Below, in pieces: positions 1-12,600 of a stretch of DNA of 64,000 bases. The stretch is from Gambelia wislizenii. Lineage: Eukaryota; Chordata; Lepidosauria; Squamata; Crotaphytidae. Position 1 is the stretch's first letter. Every line of letters starts with the position of its first letter. Under the pieces are notes generated by a model. It was not told the DNA's origin, made no database searches, and worked only from the letters and a program-made list of their open reading frames with translations. Position numbers and translations under genes: made by a program. The stretch spans positions 266,785,187 to 266,849,186 of the forward strand of contig JAUMIR010000001.1 in NCBI GenBank assembly GCA_030847615.1, read 5' to 3'.

Positions 1-284
1 TACAAACCAATTGCACAAAATATGGCACCACTTGTTGAGCAAACAGTTGGTTTCACAATCGCTTGTAGAACTTCTTTGTACAGCCACTTTCACAAAAGTG
101 TAATCCAGCACCATTGGATCCAAGCCTTTGAGACCTAATTAATTTCTTCCCAAGTGCATGTACAATACATTGTTTTAACTTTGTAACCTGTTTTCATTTA
201 TAGCCTGTTTATTAAAGTATTTGTAAGTCTGCTTGAATTATCTCTCATTGTTTTAAATTCTAAATTGTTTTAAACTGTTTAAAT

Positions 285-372
285 TGATTTTACTTGTAAG
301 CTGCCCTAAGAGCTGCGATATAGGGTGGGATATAAATGTTTTAATAATAATATAATATAATATAATATAAAT
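285..372 (+). repeat. Retroposon 3' tail with (TATAA)n
   Basis: The text AAGCTGCCCTAAGAGCTGCG followed by GGGTGGGATATAAAT and an AT-rich pentamer run is the common end of squamate retroposons. A similar end lies near 2740-2800. The body upstream is too diverged to classify. Confidence 0.45.
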
Positions 373-984
373 AACTGTGCTAGGAGGGCTTTTCACTCCG
401 CTAGCATCCATTTTTCATGGACTTTTTTTTTTGTCTTGAATGTCTTATTTCAAAAAGTGGGATACAGTCATGCTTTCTTTGATAAAGATGGAATCAAGGT
501 CGCCTGCAAAGGTAGCCTGCACTCACTTAAACACGGTTGTCAGGTGTTCACTTGTATTAATTGAGAGAGATATATAGTTCTCTCTTTTACAAAAGATTCC
601 AGTGAATAATGAAGAAATCTATACATTGGCTACAGTATTTAATATTTTGACCCCATCTCACATTTGCCTTCAAATTATTATCTAACTGAACTTTTATTTC
701 TCTATTCAAGGCACACTAGGCATTTTTAATTGCCCTAGAAAAAGTGATGAAACCCAATTTGTTTCTTTAAGTTACATGGTATATATCTCACTTTCTAAAT
801 ATTAGCTATGCAATAGTCATAGGTAATAAGTAGTAAGTATTGCTTGTGCTTTAACATGTATGTGTGGGTGGGCAGTTGTGGCAGCATAGGAAACATGTTT
901 CAATTGTCCTTACCTGAGATAATCTAGAGTTTCATTCCCCTGCACAATATAATTAAAATGTCCACTGATATACCACAGTTCATG

Positions 985-1244
985 TACAGTAAGGACCCCC
1001 ATATATGTTGGGGTTTGGCTCGGGGTGGGGGTCATGGATACTGAAAACCGTGGATAATAGTGAACACCATTGAAAATAATGGGACTTCTGGTTTAAAAAA
1101 AAACAGAATTGCCTTGGAGCACCTAGAAAATAGCTAGAGAGGACACATTTTCTAGGAAGGCTCTACTGTAGGTGTGCTGTTTGGTGTCCTATGGATAATT
1201 GAATCAGTGGATAATGAATCAGTGGATATAGGGTTCCTACTGTA
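985..1244. mobile_element. Pogo/Tigger-like MITE, family B
   Basis: The ends are TACAGTAAGGACCCCC and GGGTTCCTACTGTA, imperfect inverted termini flanked by TA. The interior GAAAACCGTGGATAATAG and TTTTCTAGGAAGGCTCTA recurs in the copies at 7634, 23791, 30602 and 44528. Confidence 0.75.
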
Positions 1245-2289
1245 TTCAGCAACATTCCCACTTACTGACATTCTGACTAGCTTGTTAAGACAAACACAAA
1301 TGTCGGTCAGAATCCTGTTGGGACCTTGCATCTTCGTAAGTGGACTTAATTATGTAAGACTTAGAATTGTGCAGTTATGTAATGTCCATAGTCAGTAGAG
1401 GGCTGCTGTTACATGACAACGTAGCAGAGCCAGCAAAATGCTCAATGCACACTGGGCGCCAACACACGTGGGCCACTCTTGCTGCTGTCCCATTCTTCAT
1501 CATCTCAGTTCAGTAAAGGGGTTTCTCAGCACCTCTGCTACGTTGCTAGATATACATAAAGTTACATAACATAACAGGTAATATAGGATTCTGACAGTAT
1601 ATTGTTTGACAGACTAGACCAGTATTTTAAAAAAATGTATTGAAGTAAAAGGCAGTCTGATCCACAAACCTCAAGCCCAAGTAGCTTCTCTTACTGTGAG
1701 CACAACACCTTATATGGCATGAGGCTCAAGACATAACCTGGCAAGTATACTCAAGATGACATTGGGTTTGTTAGCTATGAATTGACATTATATGGGTTTC
1801 TTAGCTATGAATTGGAGAGAACTATATGCAAACTGCACTTGACACAATAGGTGTCATGAATTGCACTAGTCATGGCCAGTGGCATATGTTTGCCATCTGG
1901 CATTGATGGAAACCTGCCTTATGGCTGATACATGAGATTATCTAATATTCAGTGATTGTATTCCAGCCTTTAGACTAACTGTGCTGATATTGCTTTAATT
2001 GTACACAAGAATGAAACACTATATTTCTCAAAGTGAATGATAAACTGAGGAGCCAGCTAGTGGGTGCATTTATTTGTTCACTTTTTAAACAGCTGTTAAG
2101 GGGAAGGTGGATGAAGTGTTTCATTTAAGAAAAAAACAAGTTAACATATGAATTTTATTTGCAAGATGCATCATGTTTTGAAAAAAATACAAAATGATAA
2201 GTGGTGGGAAAGATTAAACATTGAGCAGACATATAGCAATCATATAAATCAATCAATGATGATATACCTGATATGGTTAACTGCTATAT

Positions 2290-2333
2290 TGTGTGTGTGT
2301 GTGTGTGTATGTGAGCATGCAGGAGGGGGGGGG
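2290..2333 (+). repeat. (GT)n microsatellite and G run
   Basis: Nine GT units followed closely by a run of ten or more G. Confidence 0.9.
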
Positions 2334-2619
2334 CTGAAATCAAGTTAATTTAATCTTTTCCAGAACCATTTCAGATTATCTGGGTTAACTGTGTTAGTAA
2401 TATTCAAATAGATAGTATTGTTGGTCTGTTTTTAGCATGAAAAGACATCGAGGAATCCAGTAGCACCTTTGAGACTAACTGGGGAGAAAAAAATTCTGCC
2501 ATATGCTTTTGTCCACTTCATAGGCGCTGGATTCAGTTATGAGGTTTTGGGTTAAGCATTGCCTGTATTTATCAGAAGGGATGCAAGATTCAGCGTTCCA
2601 GCAGACCTATCTAGATGAT

Positions 2620-2805
2620 TTTAAATTGTGAATTTTAAACTGTGTACTGATTGTTTTAAAATGTCTCAGTCTTACTTGTTTTTTTTAGATTGATAAGTTT
2701 TAACTGATATGTGTTTTTAACTAATATTATGTTGATGTGTTGTTCTCTGCCTCAATCCACAGGGAGAAGTGGTAAGAAATAACAATAACAATAATACTAC
2801 TCAAT
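2620..2805 (+). repeat. Retroposon 3' tail with (AATA/ACA)n
   Basis: A T-rich body, then CTCTGCCTCAATCCACAGGG and GTGGTAAGAAATAACAATAA resemble the end at 285-372 (counterpart GCTGCCCTAAGAG...TATAAAT). The family was not identified. Confidence 0.4.
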
Positions 2806-3209
2806 AAAATGCTGCTATTCACTGTGTGTCATAGAATTAACTGTAAAGAATTACATATAACATGATGTAGTGGTAGCAAGTGGATGCCAAGCACAGTAAT
2901 ATCAAAGCAGAGCCCTGCATGCACAGTGTCTCTCACACACATAGAGCTTTTGAACACATGGGAAGCTCCATTCATGTCAATGGAAGTAAGTCTATGCTTG
3001 TAAAACAGTGCTCTTTGTTCAAAGAAGCTCTTGCCATTTCTGCAATACTTGCCCAAACCTCAATCACACCAAACACAAATCTCATAAGCTGTTTAGTAAC
3101 CAGTTCAGCACATCTCAGATGAGGAAGCCAAGCTGTACAATGTGAATGATACAAACTGTGGAGGGGAATAAAAAAAGGTTAGTGGCTGGAAATGGATGAA
3201 TAAATTAGA

Positions 3210-3250
3210 GGATGGATGGATGGATGGATGGGTAGATGGATGGATGAATC
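3210..3250 (+). repeat. (GGAT)n microsatellite
   Basis: GGAT/GATG tetranucleotide repeats with one interruption. Confidence 0.9.
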
Positions 3251-4483
3251 AATGAACAAATACACTGAAAAGAGAAAAACCTGTGTGGAACAGAAGATGA
3301 ATGAATATGGATAATTAATGAACACATGGACAAATGGAGAAAGCAGGAAAGATATAGAAAAGAGTCCAATGTGACATATTCTCATGGAATATGTCAAATA
3401 TCAGCCTGCTACACAAAACAATACAACAGCAGTATGAAGCAATCTGCTTCAGGTGACATCATTGGGGTTGGAGTTGGGAATGGATGGTTGAGAGGAGTAA
3501 GCATAGATAGGAAATAGTGCCTGAAAGGTGCTGTAGCAAGGCTTTCTAAGGCACTGGGCCCTGGCTTGTGGTGGAAGGAGGTAATACGACCTGCCTCAGG
3601 CAGCATCATTTCTTGGGTAGGCACCAGATTGCTAAATGTACATCATTCTTCAAAAAACATATGCTCATTTAAATAAATAAGATTTACCATAATGGATAAT
3701 TGTAGATAGCTATTGTCTACTAATAGGAAAATGAACTGTCTCCATAATTTACATATAAAGAGGAAATTATGTGCTATGCATAAAAAGGAGAAATCACATT
3801 CTTTGACAAGATTTTACTGAAGAAAGTTCATGTATTTTTTTATTATATGCAAATAATTCATCAGAACAGCCCCTCCCAGCACAAAAAAAGTGTACTGTGC
3901 CCAATTAATGATTTCAACATCATTGGTGGGGAAGCCTGAGCTGCTGTAGATAAGAAAAATGTAATAAAAGGCTGCATATGGACTATATATTGATTTGTTA
4001 TCAGCTGATATTTGCATTCTTGAAATAGAGAATGAGGTACAATGGATGGCCTGGGAAGTTGTTACTGAGGGAAGGGGAGGAAAGAGGGAAACAAATGTAG
4101 AAGAGAAATGAATGAAGCAAGCAATGAACAAAAAAGTGAATGTGAAAAGAAAGAGATGAAAGCGAGGGATGCAGGAGAGCATCACATATGGAAGCAAAGC
4201 AACAGGAGGGTATAAACAGAAGAGCAATGATGGGAAATGAAGAAAAGAAAAACATATAAAAGTGAGTCAGATACATCACGGAAATATCTGAATAGCCTAA
4301 TCACTCAACCATTTCAGAGGATTAGAAGCCAGAGTGATATTTCCTGGAAAAATACTGCTTTCAACCTGCTGTGTTCCTAGGTCGTAACAGGACAGTATTG
4401 TTCAATTATCTGTACAAGAGGGGAAGAAAGTAAATAATTTAAAATGACACACAAACAGAAGAGAGACAGTGTTGTTGTCTTAC

Positions 4484-4546
4484 AATTGGGCCAGGGTATA
4501 TTCCTCCCCCACCAGCCTTGATATCATCATACTGAGGAGAATAACC
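4484..4546 (-). CDS. COL3A1: COL3A1 exon 5: N-telopeptide and entry into the main helix
   Basis: The 63 bases encode 21 residues in phase 0: GYSPQYDDIKAGGGG followed by IYPGPI. The acceptor is tctattgcag and the donor gtaaga at 4483-4478. SPQYD followed by a lysine is the diagnostic N-telopeptide of type III collagen, and the lysine in DIK is the expected lysyl-oxidase cross-link site. Compared with the human telopeptide (YSPQYDSYDVKSG) it is two residues shorter between YD and the lysine. The expected cleavage residues Pro-Gln are not present at the junction, because exon 4 ends GGP and this exon starts GY. No exon 6 is visible down to position 1. Confidence 0.94.
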
Positions 4547-5711
4547 CTGCAATAGAAAAGAAGGTTGAAGGGGCCATTACAAATGAATGGACAAGCTAAA
4601 TGTACACTTGGAACAGCATACTAAATGGACAAGTTTAAGCACCTATGCCCCAGCTTACATAGAGTTATCCCAGCTTGACACCCGAAAGAGATATCTTCCT
4701 GCTACCTGATGAGTGATGAAGACATGGTTCACCTCTTTTAAACTAGATACATGATTGCGGTCAAATCATTCTGACAAGGTTGTCCAGAATTTTGCTAAAG
4801 TTCAGCTTCCTGGCAGCTGATGATACAGGGCTTTTGTCCCAATTTTTTCCCTTCAGTTTTCTCCTCCTCATTGTCCTTGCTATTGTTATAGTATGCCTAA
4901 TATTGCTCCTCATATTAGAAAAGAGGTGGCTGAAGAGAAGAAAGTGGTGAAGAAAGAGCCTTTTAAGACCATCACATAAGAGTTGTCAACACATCATACA
5001 TTGATTTGGTAGTGAGAGCAAATGAACACCAAGCCTTTGAGGTGGCTCAAAGCTTGGATGACCAGGAGAACTAATGGAAGGGTTTGACTGGGATGGAGAA
5101 TAGCAAAGGCATCAGCTGTAGTTGTTCATAGGTAGGGAGAGTTTTTTTCAAGTACACATTTCACATTTATGAAGGGAAGATTACAGAACAGTTTTCAACA
5201 AGGACAGGGAGGATTTCGCTTAAAGTCCTGTTTTGGATATATTCAACATTCTTTTGTTGAAAGGCAATATATTTCAATAACGTTTTATTCTGGCTACTGT
5301 TTTCATCCTTCATTATAACTCTACCATGTTGAAGCCTCATGTAAACATCTGCAATTATAACAGCAGTCCTTCTGTATGTGGAACCAGTGAGGTAGCCAGA
5401 AATGTAGGTGCTTTCAAAGTCTAAATCAAAGGATTTGAGTGGGGGTAATTGCTCCTCTGGTACTCAAAAAAATGCCTTCTTCCTCTCATGAAGATTTGCC
5501 ACAAGCTTTTTTCTCTTAGTGTACAATTTCTGGAACATTCTTTAGACCACTTACATTATACATTATATAGATCAGTTCTTTGATAGCATGTTTATTTTAG
5601 GATTGGTTGAAGGGTAACAGAATGTAATAAAATGTTACCTACACAGTTTGTGAAAGCAAAGCAAAGCTGTCAGTGTGTATGCACTCTACAGTCAAAAGTA
5701 AAATAATTGGG

Positions 5712-6015
5712 CTTGTCTAAAGGGTGAAAATACTCCTCATAGAATTCAAGGAGAATACCTTTTGTCCCAATGGGATCTCACATCATTTGGCATTATTGGA
5801 AGGAGAGGGGCCAAAAACACCATATACTCCACAGTAAAAGCCTTCACAGATTTCCCCAAAGTTTTTTTTAAAAAAAACTGTGACAGAAATGTGCCTTCCT
5901 GTTTGTTGGGACAACCAATTCACTTTACTGCACTTTCCCAATAAGTACAGAAGTGGAAAGCTGATTGGTTGGATATGCATGGGGGGTTGGATGTGCTTGG
6001 TTTTTCTGAGCTTCC
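5712..6015. mobile_element. DNA element with GTGAAAATAC terminus, truncated copy
   Basis: Shares GTGAAAATACTCCTCATAGA and GCTGATTGGTTGGATATGCA with the element at 18934-19530. The right part is absent. Confidence 0.55.
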
Positions 6016-6094
6016 TGCTTAGGAATGTGAAGGATATTTACAAGATTCTAGATATCTGCACTTTAAACAGATTATAAAGCCTTTGCTGTAAGTC

Positions 6095-6200
6095 CTCCAA
6101 ATGAAGTTTGTTGAACTTCAGTTCCCATCAGCCCTAGTAAGCTGGCCCATGGTGAGGCATTATGAGAGTTGTAGTTCATCAACTTCCAGAGGACTGAAGA
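6095..6200. mobile_element. Palindromic hAT-like MITE fragment in intron 4
   Basis: CTTCAGTTCCCATCAGCCCT and the inverted GAGAGTTGTAGTTCATCAAC flank AGCTGGCCCATGGTGAGGCA, the centre of the family. Confidence 0.5.
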
Positions 6201-6983
6201 TTGCCCATGCCTGCTGTGACCAATATTTGTCTCACCCACACAAAAACCCACTCTCGACATTTAGCATAAACACATGTGTGTGCACATGGATTTCTTCTGC
6301 AATTGGTGAGTCCTCATACATACAAAAGAATGCATTTGCAAGTGGTCATGCTTTCTTGTGGCAAATGAAGAATGCACTGTGGACATGCGACATCTGTATG
6401 CAAATTTGAGCTCATGGTCCTAAAACCACCAAAGAGTGAAATAGGTTGAAATAAGCTCTCCTTAAAATAAACAAACATCCTTGTAGCTTCATATGATATC
6501 TTCTTTGCAGGGCAGCAGCCACTGTAGGAGTGTGAAGAACTGAACATAGAAACAGCTAGACAGGCTGTTGAATGCTCTGGATGTGGGGAAATGATAGATG
6601 AGAGCTCAAGAAGGATGACACAAGAAGATGAAGGATGAAGAACAGGATTCCTGAGAGAGAACATTCATAATTTTGAACATTTTACAATTCAATCCTATGT
6701 GTATCTCCTAAGACATAAGCTTTGTTGCAGTACTTCTAGCCTCTCCAAAGTAAGTGTGTAGAATTTTGATGCCTAACAGTATGGCTTTTTACATGTTTAT
6801 ATGGATGTTCCATTAAATTCAAAGAGAGACTTGCTCCCTTGAAATTTTTACTGAGCTGTTGTGTTAGCATTGAAGACACCTTTCACTCCCAAGATGCTAA
6901 ATCTGTGTTAAACCTCTTGTAATTGAATGAAAACTGGGAGCATTGGCAAAAAGTCATTATGTTCTTGACTAACTTTTCTGACT

Positions 6984-7024
6984 CTTTTATGAAGTGACCC
7001 ATTGCTTTTATGAAGTGACCCATC
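6984..7024 (+). repeat. 21-base tandem duplication
   Basis: CTTTTATGAAGTGACCCAT occurs at 6984 and again at 7005, in intron 4. Confidence 0.9.
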
Positions 7025-7195
7025 CTTTGACGATACCCATCTTCATCCTATACACAGACCTTTTACAGGGTGCTATTTAAGGAAACAACAAGGAAACATG
7101 GACTTCTAAACTTAGGTAGCATTCACTGGCTGGATGCAATTTCATATACCATAAATTCAAAGTGAAATGAAAGCAAGAATTTTATTTTTACTTAC

Positions 7196-7315
7196 AGGTC
7201 CTCCACTAAAACTGGGACAATTTTGGCAGACTCCATCAGCCCCAGGATTGCCAGGAATTCCTGGCAGGCCAGGTGGACCAGGTGGACCATTTCTTCCAGG
7301 AATGCCAGGTGGACC
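7196..7315 (-). CDS. COL3A1: COL3A1 exon 4: N-propeptide minor collagen helix and interchain cysteine pair
   Basis: The 120 bases encode 40 residues in phase 0. They start [19 protein letters not shown] and end with [12 protein letters not shown]. With exon 3 they make thirteen unbroken Gly-X-Y triplets, from GPQ to GVC. This is the short triple helix of the N-propeptide. The CQNC pair directly after it matches the place where type III pN chains are disulfide-linked to each other. The acceptor is taatgttcag and the donor gtaagt at 7195-7190. The sequence after the cysteines (PSFSGGP) replaces the PTGPQ known in human COL3A1 and leads up to the expected N-proteinase site at the exon 4/5 border. 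Confidence 0.96.
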
Positions 7316-9607
7316 CTGAACATTATTTAAGGGAGGGAAAAAAAAAAGAAAATGTTTACTCTGTTTCACTGAAAGCTCTAAGGCCTTTTTTTAAAGTGTG
7401 TACACTTCAATTTGAAACACACAAACACACAATTATTTTAGCTGCTATCCCATGGGTCCCACTAGATTTTCACCTTGTCTTTCACAGTGGATTGCTCAAT
7501 ACATTTTGATAACAGCCTGCTAAGATTCATTCAACTATACATTCCCATCCACTCCTTGGTAATTTGGGGGATGGCTTCGGCCTTACTTTTTCCAAGGGAA
7601 ATGTGTTACTCATGTAGCCTTTGTCAATAGGTATACAGGTCACCCCCTGAAAATGTAGGGGGTACATTCCTGGACTTACTGTGTATAAGTGAAACTGGAT
7701 AATAGCAAACCTTATTAAAATAAAGGACTTCTTGTACAAACATGCCATAAAGATGAATTGGAGGACCGTACAATTCCTAGGAAGGACACTTCTCTAGGCA
7801 TTTTCCAGCACAACTCTATGGTATGTGTCCCCTATTTTGTGTCCCTTGGATAACTGCAACTGTGGATATTGGTTCTGTGGATATGGTGGGTGACCTATAC
7901 TTAAGAATCATGATAGTCAAACATGACAGGAAATGGTCCTTCAGGTGTAATATCCAAATAAAGAACTCATGCATCTCACTCAGTGTGTGAGAATTCTTGC
8001 TCAGATGTGCAGGAATAATTCAGAGACTGCACAAACAGGTGAGCATCCCTTTGGGCCTGACAACAGATGCTTGCTATGCAGATGAGCAAGTCACTCATTT
8101 GACCATTTCCCCTGTTTGGTGAGCTGCCCCAAACCTCTCATGTCTCATACGCTGACTCTGTATTCAAACTGACAACTTCCAACAGGAACTGAATGCTGGT
8201 AAGTTTGTATGCTAGTCAGGTGGCTTAACATGTACGCTAAAAATAACCACTAGCAGAGACATACCTGCAGCAGTGGCAATGCTTAAAGACCAAGGGCTAA
8301 CCTCTGCATTATACCAAATGTGAGACACCAAAGGCACAACAAATTTATTTCCCCCTTTGCCCTTGATGAAGTTCCCATAGCTCCACTACAGATCTAATTG
8401 GCATTCCTTTCTCCCCTTCTTCACTACTTTTCTTTTCTTTCCAGCTCACACCAATAAAAACATCCCTCAAGGCAAACTTTGTTCTGGGTAAATTCTCCTT
8501 GGAAGAAAAAGAAAAAGAAGACTGGATAGAAAATTCCTGGCCTGACACCAGAAGCAAACTGAGGTGACAAGTGGCCAAAATAAAGCAGAGACCCTTTCTA
8601 ATCATATATTAATTTAAAAAACATTAATTTAAAAAGCCATTTTTAGCCCCCTTTGAGCTGAAATCAATTTCCTCTGCCCAGACAGCCTTATCCTCACCTA
8701 AATCTGCTCCTAAGGATTGGAGGAACCACCAGAATTGATCAGCAGGTGATATATCTAAGAGGAGAGAAAGGGGAAGTCCCTTGCTAAGAGAAATCCCTGT
8801 TACATAATATTGAAAGCAGCCCAAGGAATGATGGATGAATTGGTTGATTTTGGTTTCTTTCTAATTCCTTATTTTTCACAATATTCAGTTCAGTTCCTTT
8901 CAACTTTGAAAACTGTATTCATTTAAAGTTCGGTTTGTCCCTGATCATAGGACTTTCCCATATTGCATGAAAATTGTATATACTTTTGTAAGCATTTCTC
9001 CAAATACATGCAATTTTGTATGCAATTTTGACACATTTAGACATTTTTGCAAGTACTTTCCTAATACACAGACTCTTTGAATGATTTGTTTTGCAAAAAC
9101 ACACATCTATGCATGTACGTCCCCCTAATATATAAATGTTTATCCTTTTTAAAAATGGAATTTCATTCCAAAATTCAGAAAAGTGCAAACTTTGATGGAA
9201 TAACACAAATGTTGGTTCATGAATTGATTTGAACATGGAAAATCAGATAAATTCACATTAAAATTTGAATCAAACTCATTTCTCTCCCATCTCTAGACCA
9301 AAGATAACACATATATGGGCTGTAGAAACAGGGCATGTTATGAACGGTTGAATATTTGATTAAGCTGGTCTTCATCAGATGGCTGAAATGGTACAGCCTT
9401 CACTCAATAAGAAGAACTGGACCATTGAGGCCAACAGATGAGTGGAGCTGAGCTGAACAGCAATAGCAGACCAGAAGCAGGTGGTATGAGTCTCTTATTC
9501 TGTCTTACGTTATTGTTATTGGCTATTCAAGGTCTCTTGTGTTCTGCTTTGTTTTGAAAAAAAAAATGAAATGCAAGCACATTCATTTCCACATTTATTG
9601 AACTTAC
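7316..9607 (-). other. COL3A1: COL3A1 intron 3
   Basis: The intron is 2,292 bases, phase 0, donor gtaagtt, acceptor gttcag. A pogo-like MITE occupies 7634-7899. Nothing else was recognised. Confidence 0.88.
7634..7899. mobile_element. Pogo/Tigger-like MITE, family B, in intron 3
   Basis: Starts TACAGGTCACCCCC and ends GGTGACCTATA, with TA at both borders. It shares the GTGTCCCTTGGATAACTG interior with the family. It is diverged. Confidence 0.65.
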
Positions 9608-9655
9608 AGGATCTCCCCTGGGGCCTTGTGGACCAGATACAGAAGGGCCAGAAGG
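9608..9655 (-). CDS. COL3A1: COL3A1 exon 3: linker and start of the minor triple helix
   Basis: This 48-base exon in phase 0 encodes 16 residues, PSGPSVSGPQGPRGDP. Its second half begins the Gly-X-Y register (GPQ GPR GDP) that continues directly into exon 4. The acceptor reads ttctag and the donor gtaagtt at 9607-9601. It is too short for a methionine-initiated ORF and was found by looking between exons 2 and 4. The GPQGP(R/K)GDP text is the expected COL3A1 sequence at this point. The linker before it is rich in Ser and Pro, as expected for the variable hinge after the VWC domain. Confidence 0.93.
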
Positions 9656-12600
9656 CTAGAAGAAGAAAAGATACCAAGAAGTAAGTCATATCGAGCAGTA
9701 AAATTCACTACAGGTAGAACAAATGTAAAGAATATAAATAAGGAATGGTCCAGAATTTCAGACAAGGAAGTGAATACATATCCACATCCACATTTTGAAA
9801 AATTAACCTAACAAACACCAAGAACTGAGGAACAAGAATATGTTCTCAGCGCAGGTGTATTGGCTCATGTTCAACTTGTGGTCTACTAGAACCCCTAGAT
9901 CCCTTTCGCATGTACTACCATCAAGCCAGGTGTCACCCATCCTATTTCTGGGCATTTGATTTTTTCTGCCCAAGTGTAGTATCCTACATTTCACCGTGTT
10001 GAAAATCATCTTGTTGGTTTTGGCCCAGCTCTCCAATCTGATATGTCATTTTGAATTCGAATCTTGTCCTCTAGGGTATTATGACTCAAATGGCGTCGCT
10101 TAGTTTTTAAATATAGGCAATCTTCCCCAGTTGTATGAAAGCAACATGGGAAGAGGAATCCTAGATTTGCAGTACTAAACTTATCTAGTCTTGCTTAAGG
10201 ATGATGGGCAATCTAGTGTTATAAATTACCATTTTATTGACAAGTAATGGATAGTTTGTTCTAGGTTGAACAAAGTGTTTAGTACTTGTATTCAGTTCAG
10301 TGCTTGTAGCACTGCTGCACCAGGAATGTGTATATATTCTGCCAGCAGATTACACAGAGTGTTGCAAGAATGGAGCATCATCCCACAATCCACCCTAATG
10401 ACCTCTTGGCAGAAAAGAGGCACACAGGTTTTAAAAAGGGGTGTGGTGTCTTTGTACTGCAAAAGCTATTTCATTCCAAATAGCTTTTCTTGCTTTTAAT
10501 GCACATCATAAAAATTGTAAAAGGAGGTAATTAGATGTTCATACAAGTTTACTTTAGGGTGAAAATGGTGTCTTTATTATGAAATAAATGTCAATTTTTA
10601 GAAAGAAGCCTATTTATTGTATGATAGTTCCCTGAAAGGGAGCATGGTTGACACAGAATACTGTTGAAGAGGGTATGGTTGGCAGATATAATTACCTCAA
10701 AGTTTCATTTGGTAAGCCTATTGTAAACAAAGGGGTAAGACGTTTACAGATTGCCCCAGCACATTGCTTTCTACAGTAGTTACATGCTGACATAGCGAAC
10801 TTTGGCTTCTTCTCCAAATGACTAAGTCCTGATGAGCCAGTGAAACTTAGTAACAAATAATGCCATCTTCATTGTGAGAGGGAAAGGGAGTATGGGTTTG
10901 TTGGCCGCCCTCCATGTCCTCAGCACTTGCTCCATTGCTTTCCTCAAGTTGGTGGGTGAATGTCTGTACCAGGGACCTTGCTCTGTTTGTACAACCTGGA
11001 ATGTAAGGATTGTAAATCATGTGAGGAACCTACACTGTGTGTAGAGCAAGCTCTCTTCAGTACAGATGTTCCAGTGTTGATAGACACAAGGAAGGGAGCA
11101 GGGCCAGCAGGTTCATCCCTCCTCTAATGGCAGTAGCTTGGGCAGGGGAAATGAGAGAAGAGGGTTTATGTCCCATTCGAAGCTATGTAACTGCTTAAGT
11201 GTGTCTTAGTATGTACACGTAACACCCCAAGTGGAAAGCAGGATTGCAGTGGCACGCACTGCCATTGGTCTATGCCACAAGTGGGCAAGCTACAGGCCAC
11301 ATGTAGCCTCAGTGGATCCCCGCGATGCCCATCAACCTTTCAAAACCCCGAAACCTGAAAGAAATCACCCTCTTCAAAGTGAAAAATTGCTTCCCCATAA
11401 ACATTTGGGGAGAGTAATTTGTCTATCCAGGCCTGCTTTAAGATTAAAAAAAAAGAGAGAGCAATTTTTTAGAAAGTGGAAGTGACTGCACTTTTTTTCA
11501 CCAGGGTGTGGGTCAGAGAGATTTGAAGGTGGTGCATCCCACCAAGGTCTGGGTAGGACAAAAAAACCACTATGTCTGGGAAAGTTGCTTCCCTCAGTCT
11601 ATGTGGCAATATCCCTATATGTATGCAAACTGTACACACTAAGCACTTTTACAATCTTTTACAATTTATAATACTTGTACAGTTTTGCAGATAGAGCCTA
11701 GGGATGTACAAAATTTATATTCCTGATGAGCTAGTACACATCTTCCACTGAATGAACATAGGTCAAGAGCAGCAGCTGCTACCACCACCACTGCCAATAC
11801 CATCCCACCACCCATCAAGCGAGGTCACTATATCTGCAATTTGTGTGATTTAAGAGCTGCTGTTTCCATGTTAATCATGGACCAAATGTAGCTGAATTGC
11901 ATCCCTACTGTTCATAGAACTGTTGTCAGCTAAGCCAAATTTACAGGGCTTTTGCTTACATTTGCCCACCAGGGCTGTCTTCAGGACATGGTGGCTCCAG
12001 GTAGCTGCCAGGGACTCAGCATGGCTCACCACTGAAACCCACATCAGGCAGCAGAGAGCTGCCACTTTGATTGCTGCCTTAACAGCTAAATTTTCAAGTT
12101 GTTAGTAGCCTAGAATTATCACACTACTATTCAAGTATGAGGAGGGGGTTGCTGAATCTGAAAGACACATTTCATTTCAGATTTTTTTTAAATAAAGCAT
12201 TTTAAGGCATTCATAAAATGGAGAGGACTCCATTTTATGAAATGTTCCATCTTGAGCCAGATCAATCTTTGAACATGTGCTAGCTAGCAGAACTCAAGTC
12301 CTTAACATGAGTTTCATTCCAAGCATCCATACGCAATGGGAAAGTTCCAGCTGAATTTCACACTTGGCAATGTCAGTTGTGACAAAATGGATGCTCTCTT
12401 GGGACAGTGTTTAGTGTTCTTTGGATCCAATGGTTTTGGCCTCAACAGATATTCATGATACTTGCCAGGCTCCATTTGTATTCAAGTGAATAATGAGCCC
12501 AACCCAGTTTCAAAATGCTCAACAGTTTTGCAGCATCTCTCCATTTCTAGTAAGAACAGATATTTTTGGGAGATTGCTGTGAGATGGTTTTGCTGACATT

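Larger units (their letters stand above)
1..4483 (-). other. COL3A1: COL3A1 intron 5 (partial)
   Basis: Donor gtaaga follows exon 5. I scanned to position 1 on the minus strand for Gly-X-Y coding and found none, so exon 6 lies outside the window. The intron has a TA-flanked MITE, two AT-rich retroposon tails and microsatellites. Confidence 0.8.
4547..7195 (-). other. COL3A1: COL3A1 intron 4
   Basis: The intron is 2,649 bases, phase 0, donor gtaagt, acceptor attgcag. It holds part of a repeated element at 5712-6015, a hAT-like palindrome near 6095-6200 and a 21-bp tandem duplication at 6984-7024. Confidence 0.88.

Noticed and set aside
3814..4279. Two overlapping minus-strand ORFs of 137 and 92 codons just downstream of exon 5
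   Set aside because: Their composition (Phe, Ser, Leu rich) comes from a purine-rich plus strand. No motif or domain is seen, and the stretch lies in COL3A1 intron 5.
1..4400. Possible further COL3A1 exons
   Set aside because: I looked for Gly-X-Y coding on the minus strand with splice sites and found none.
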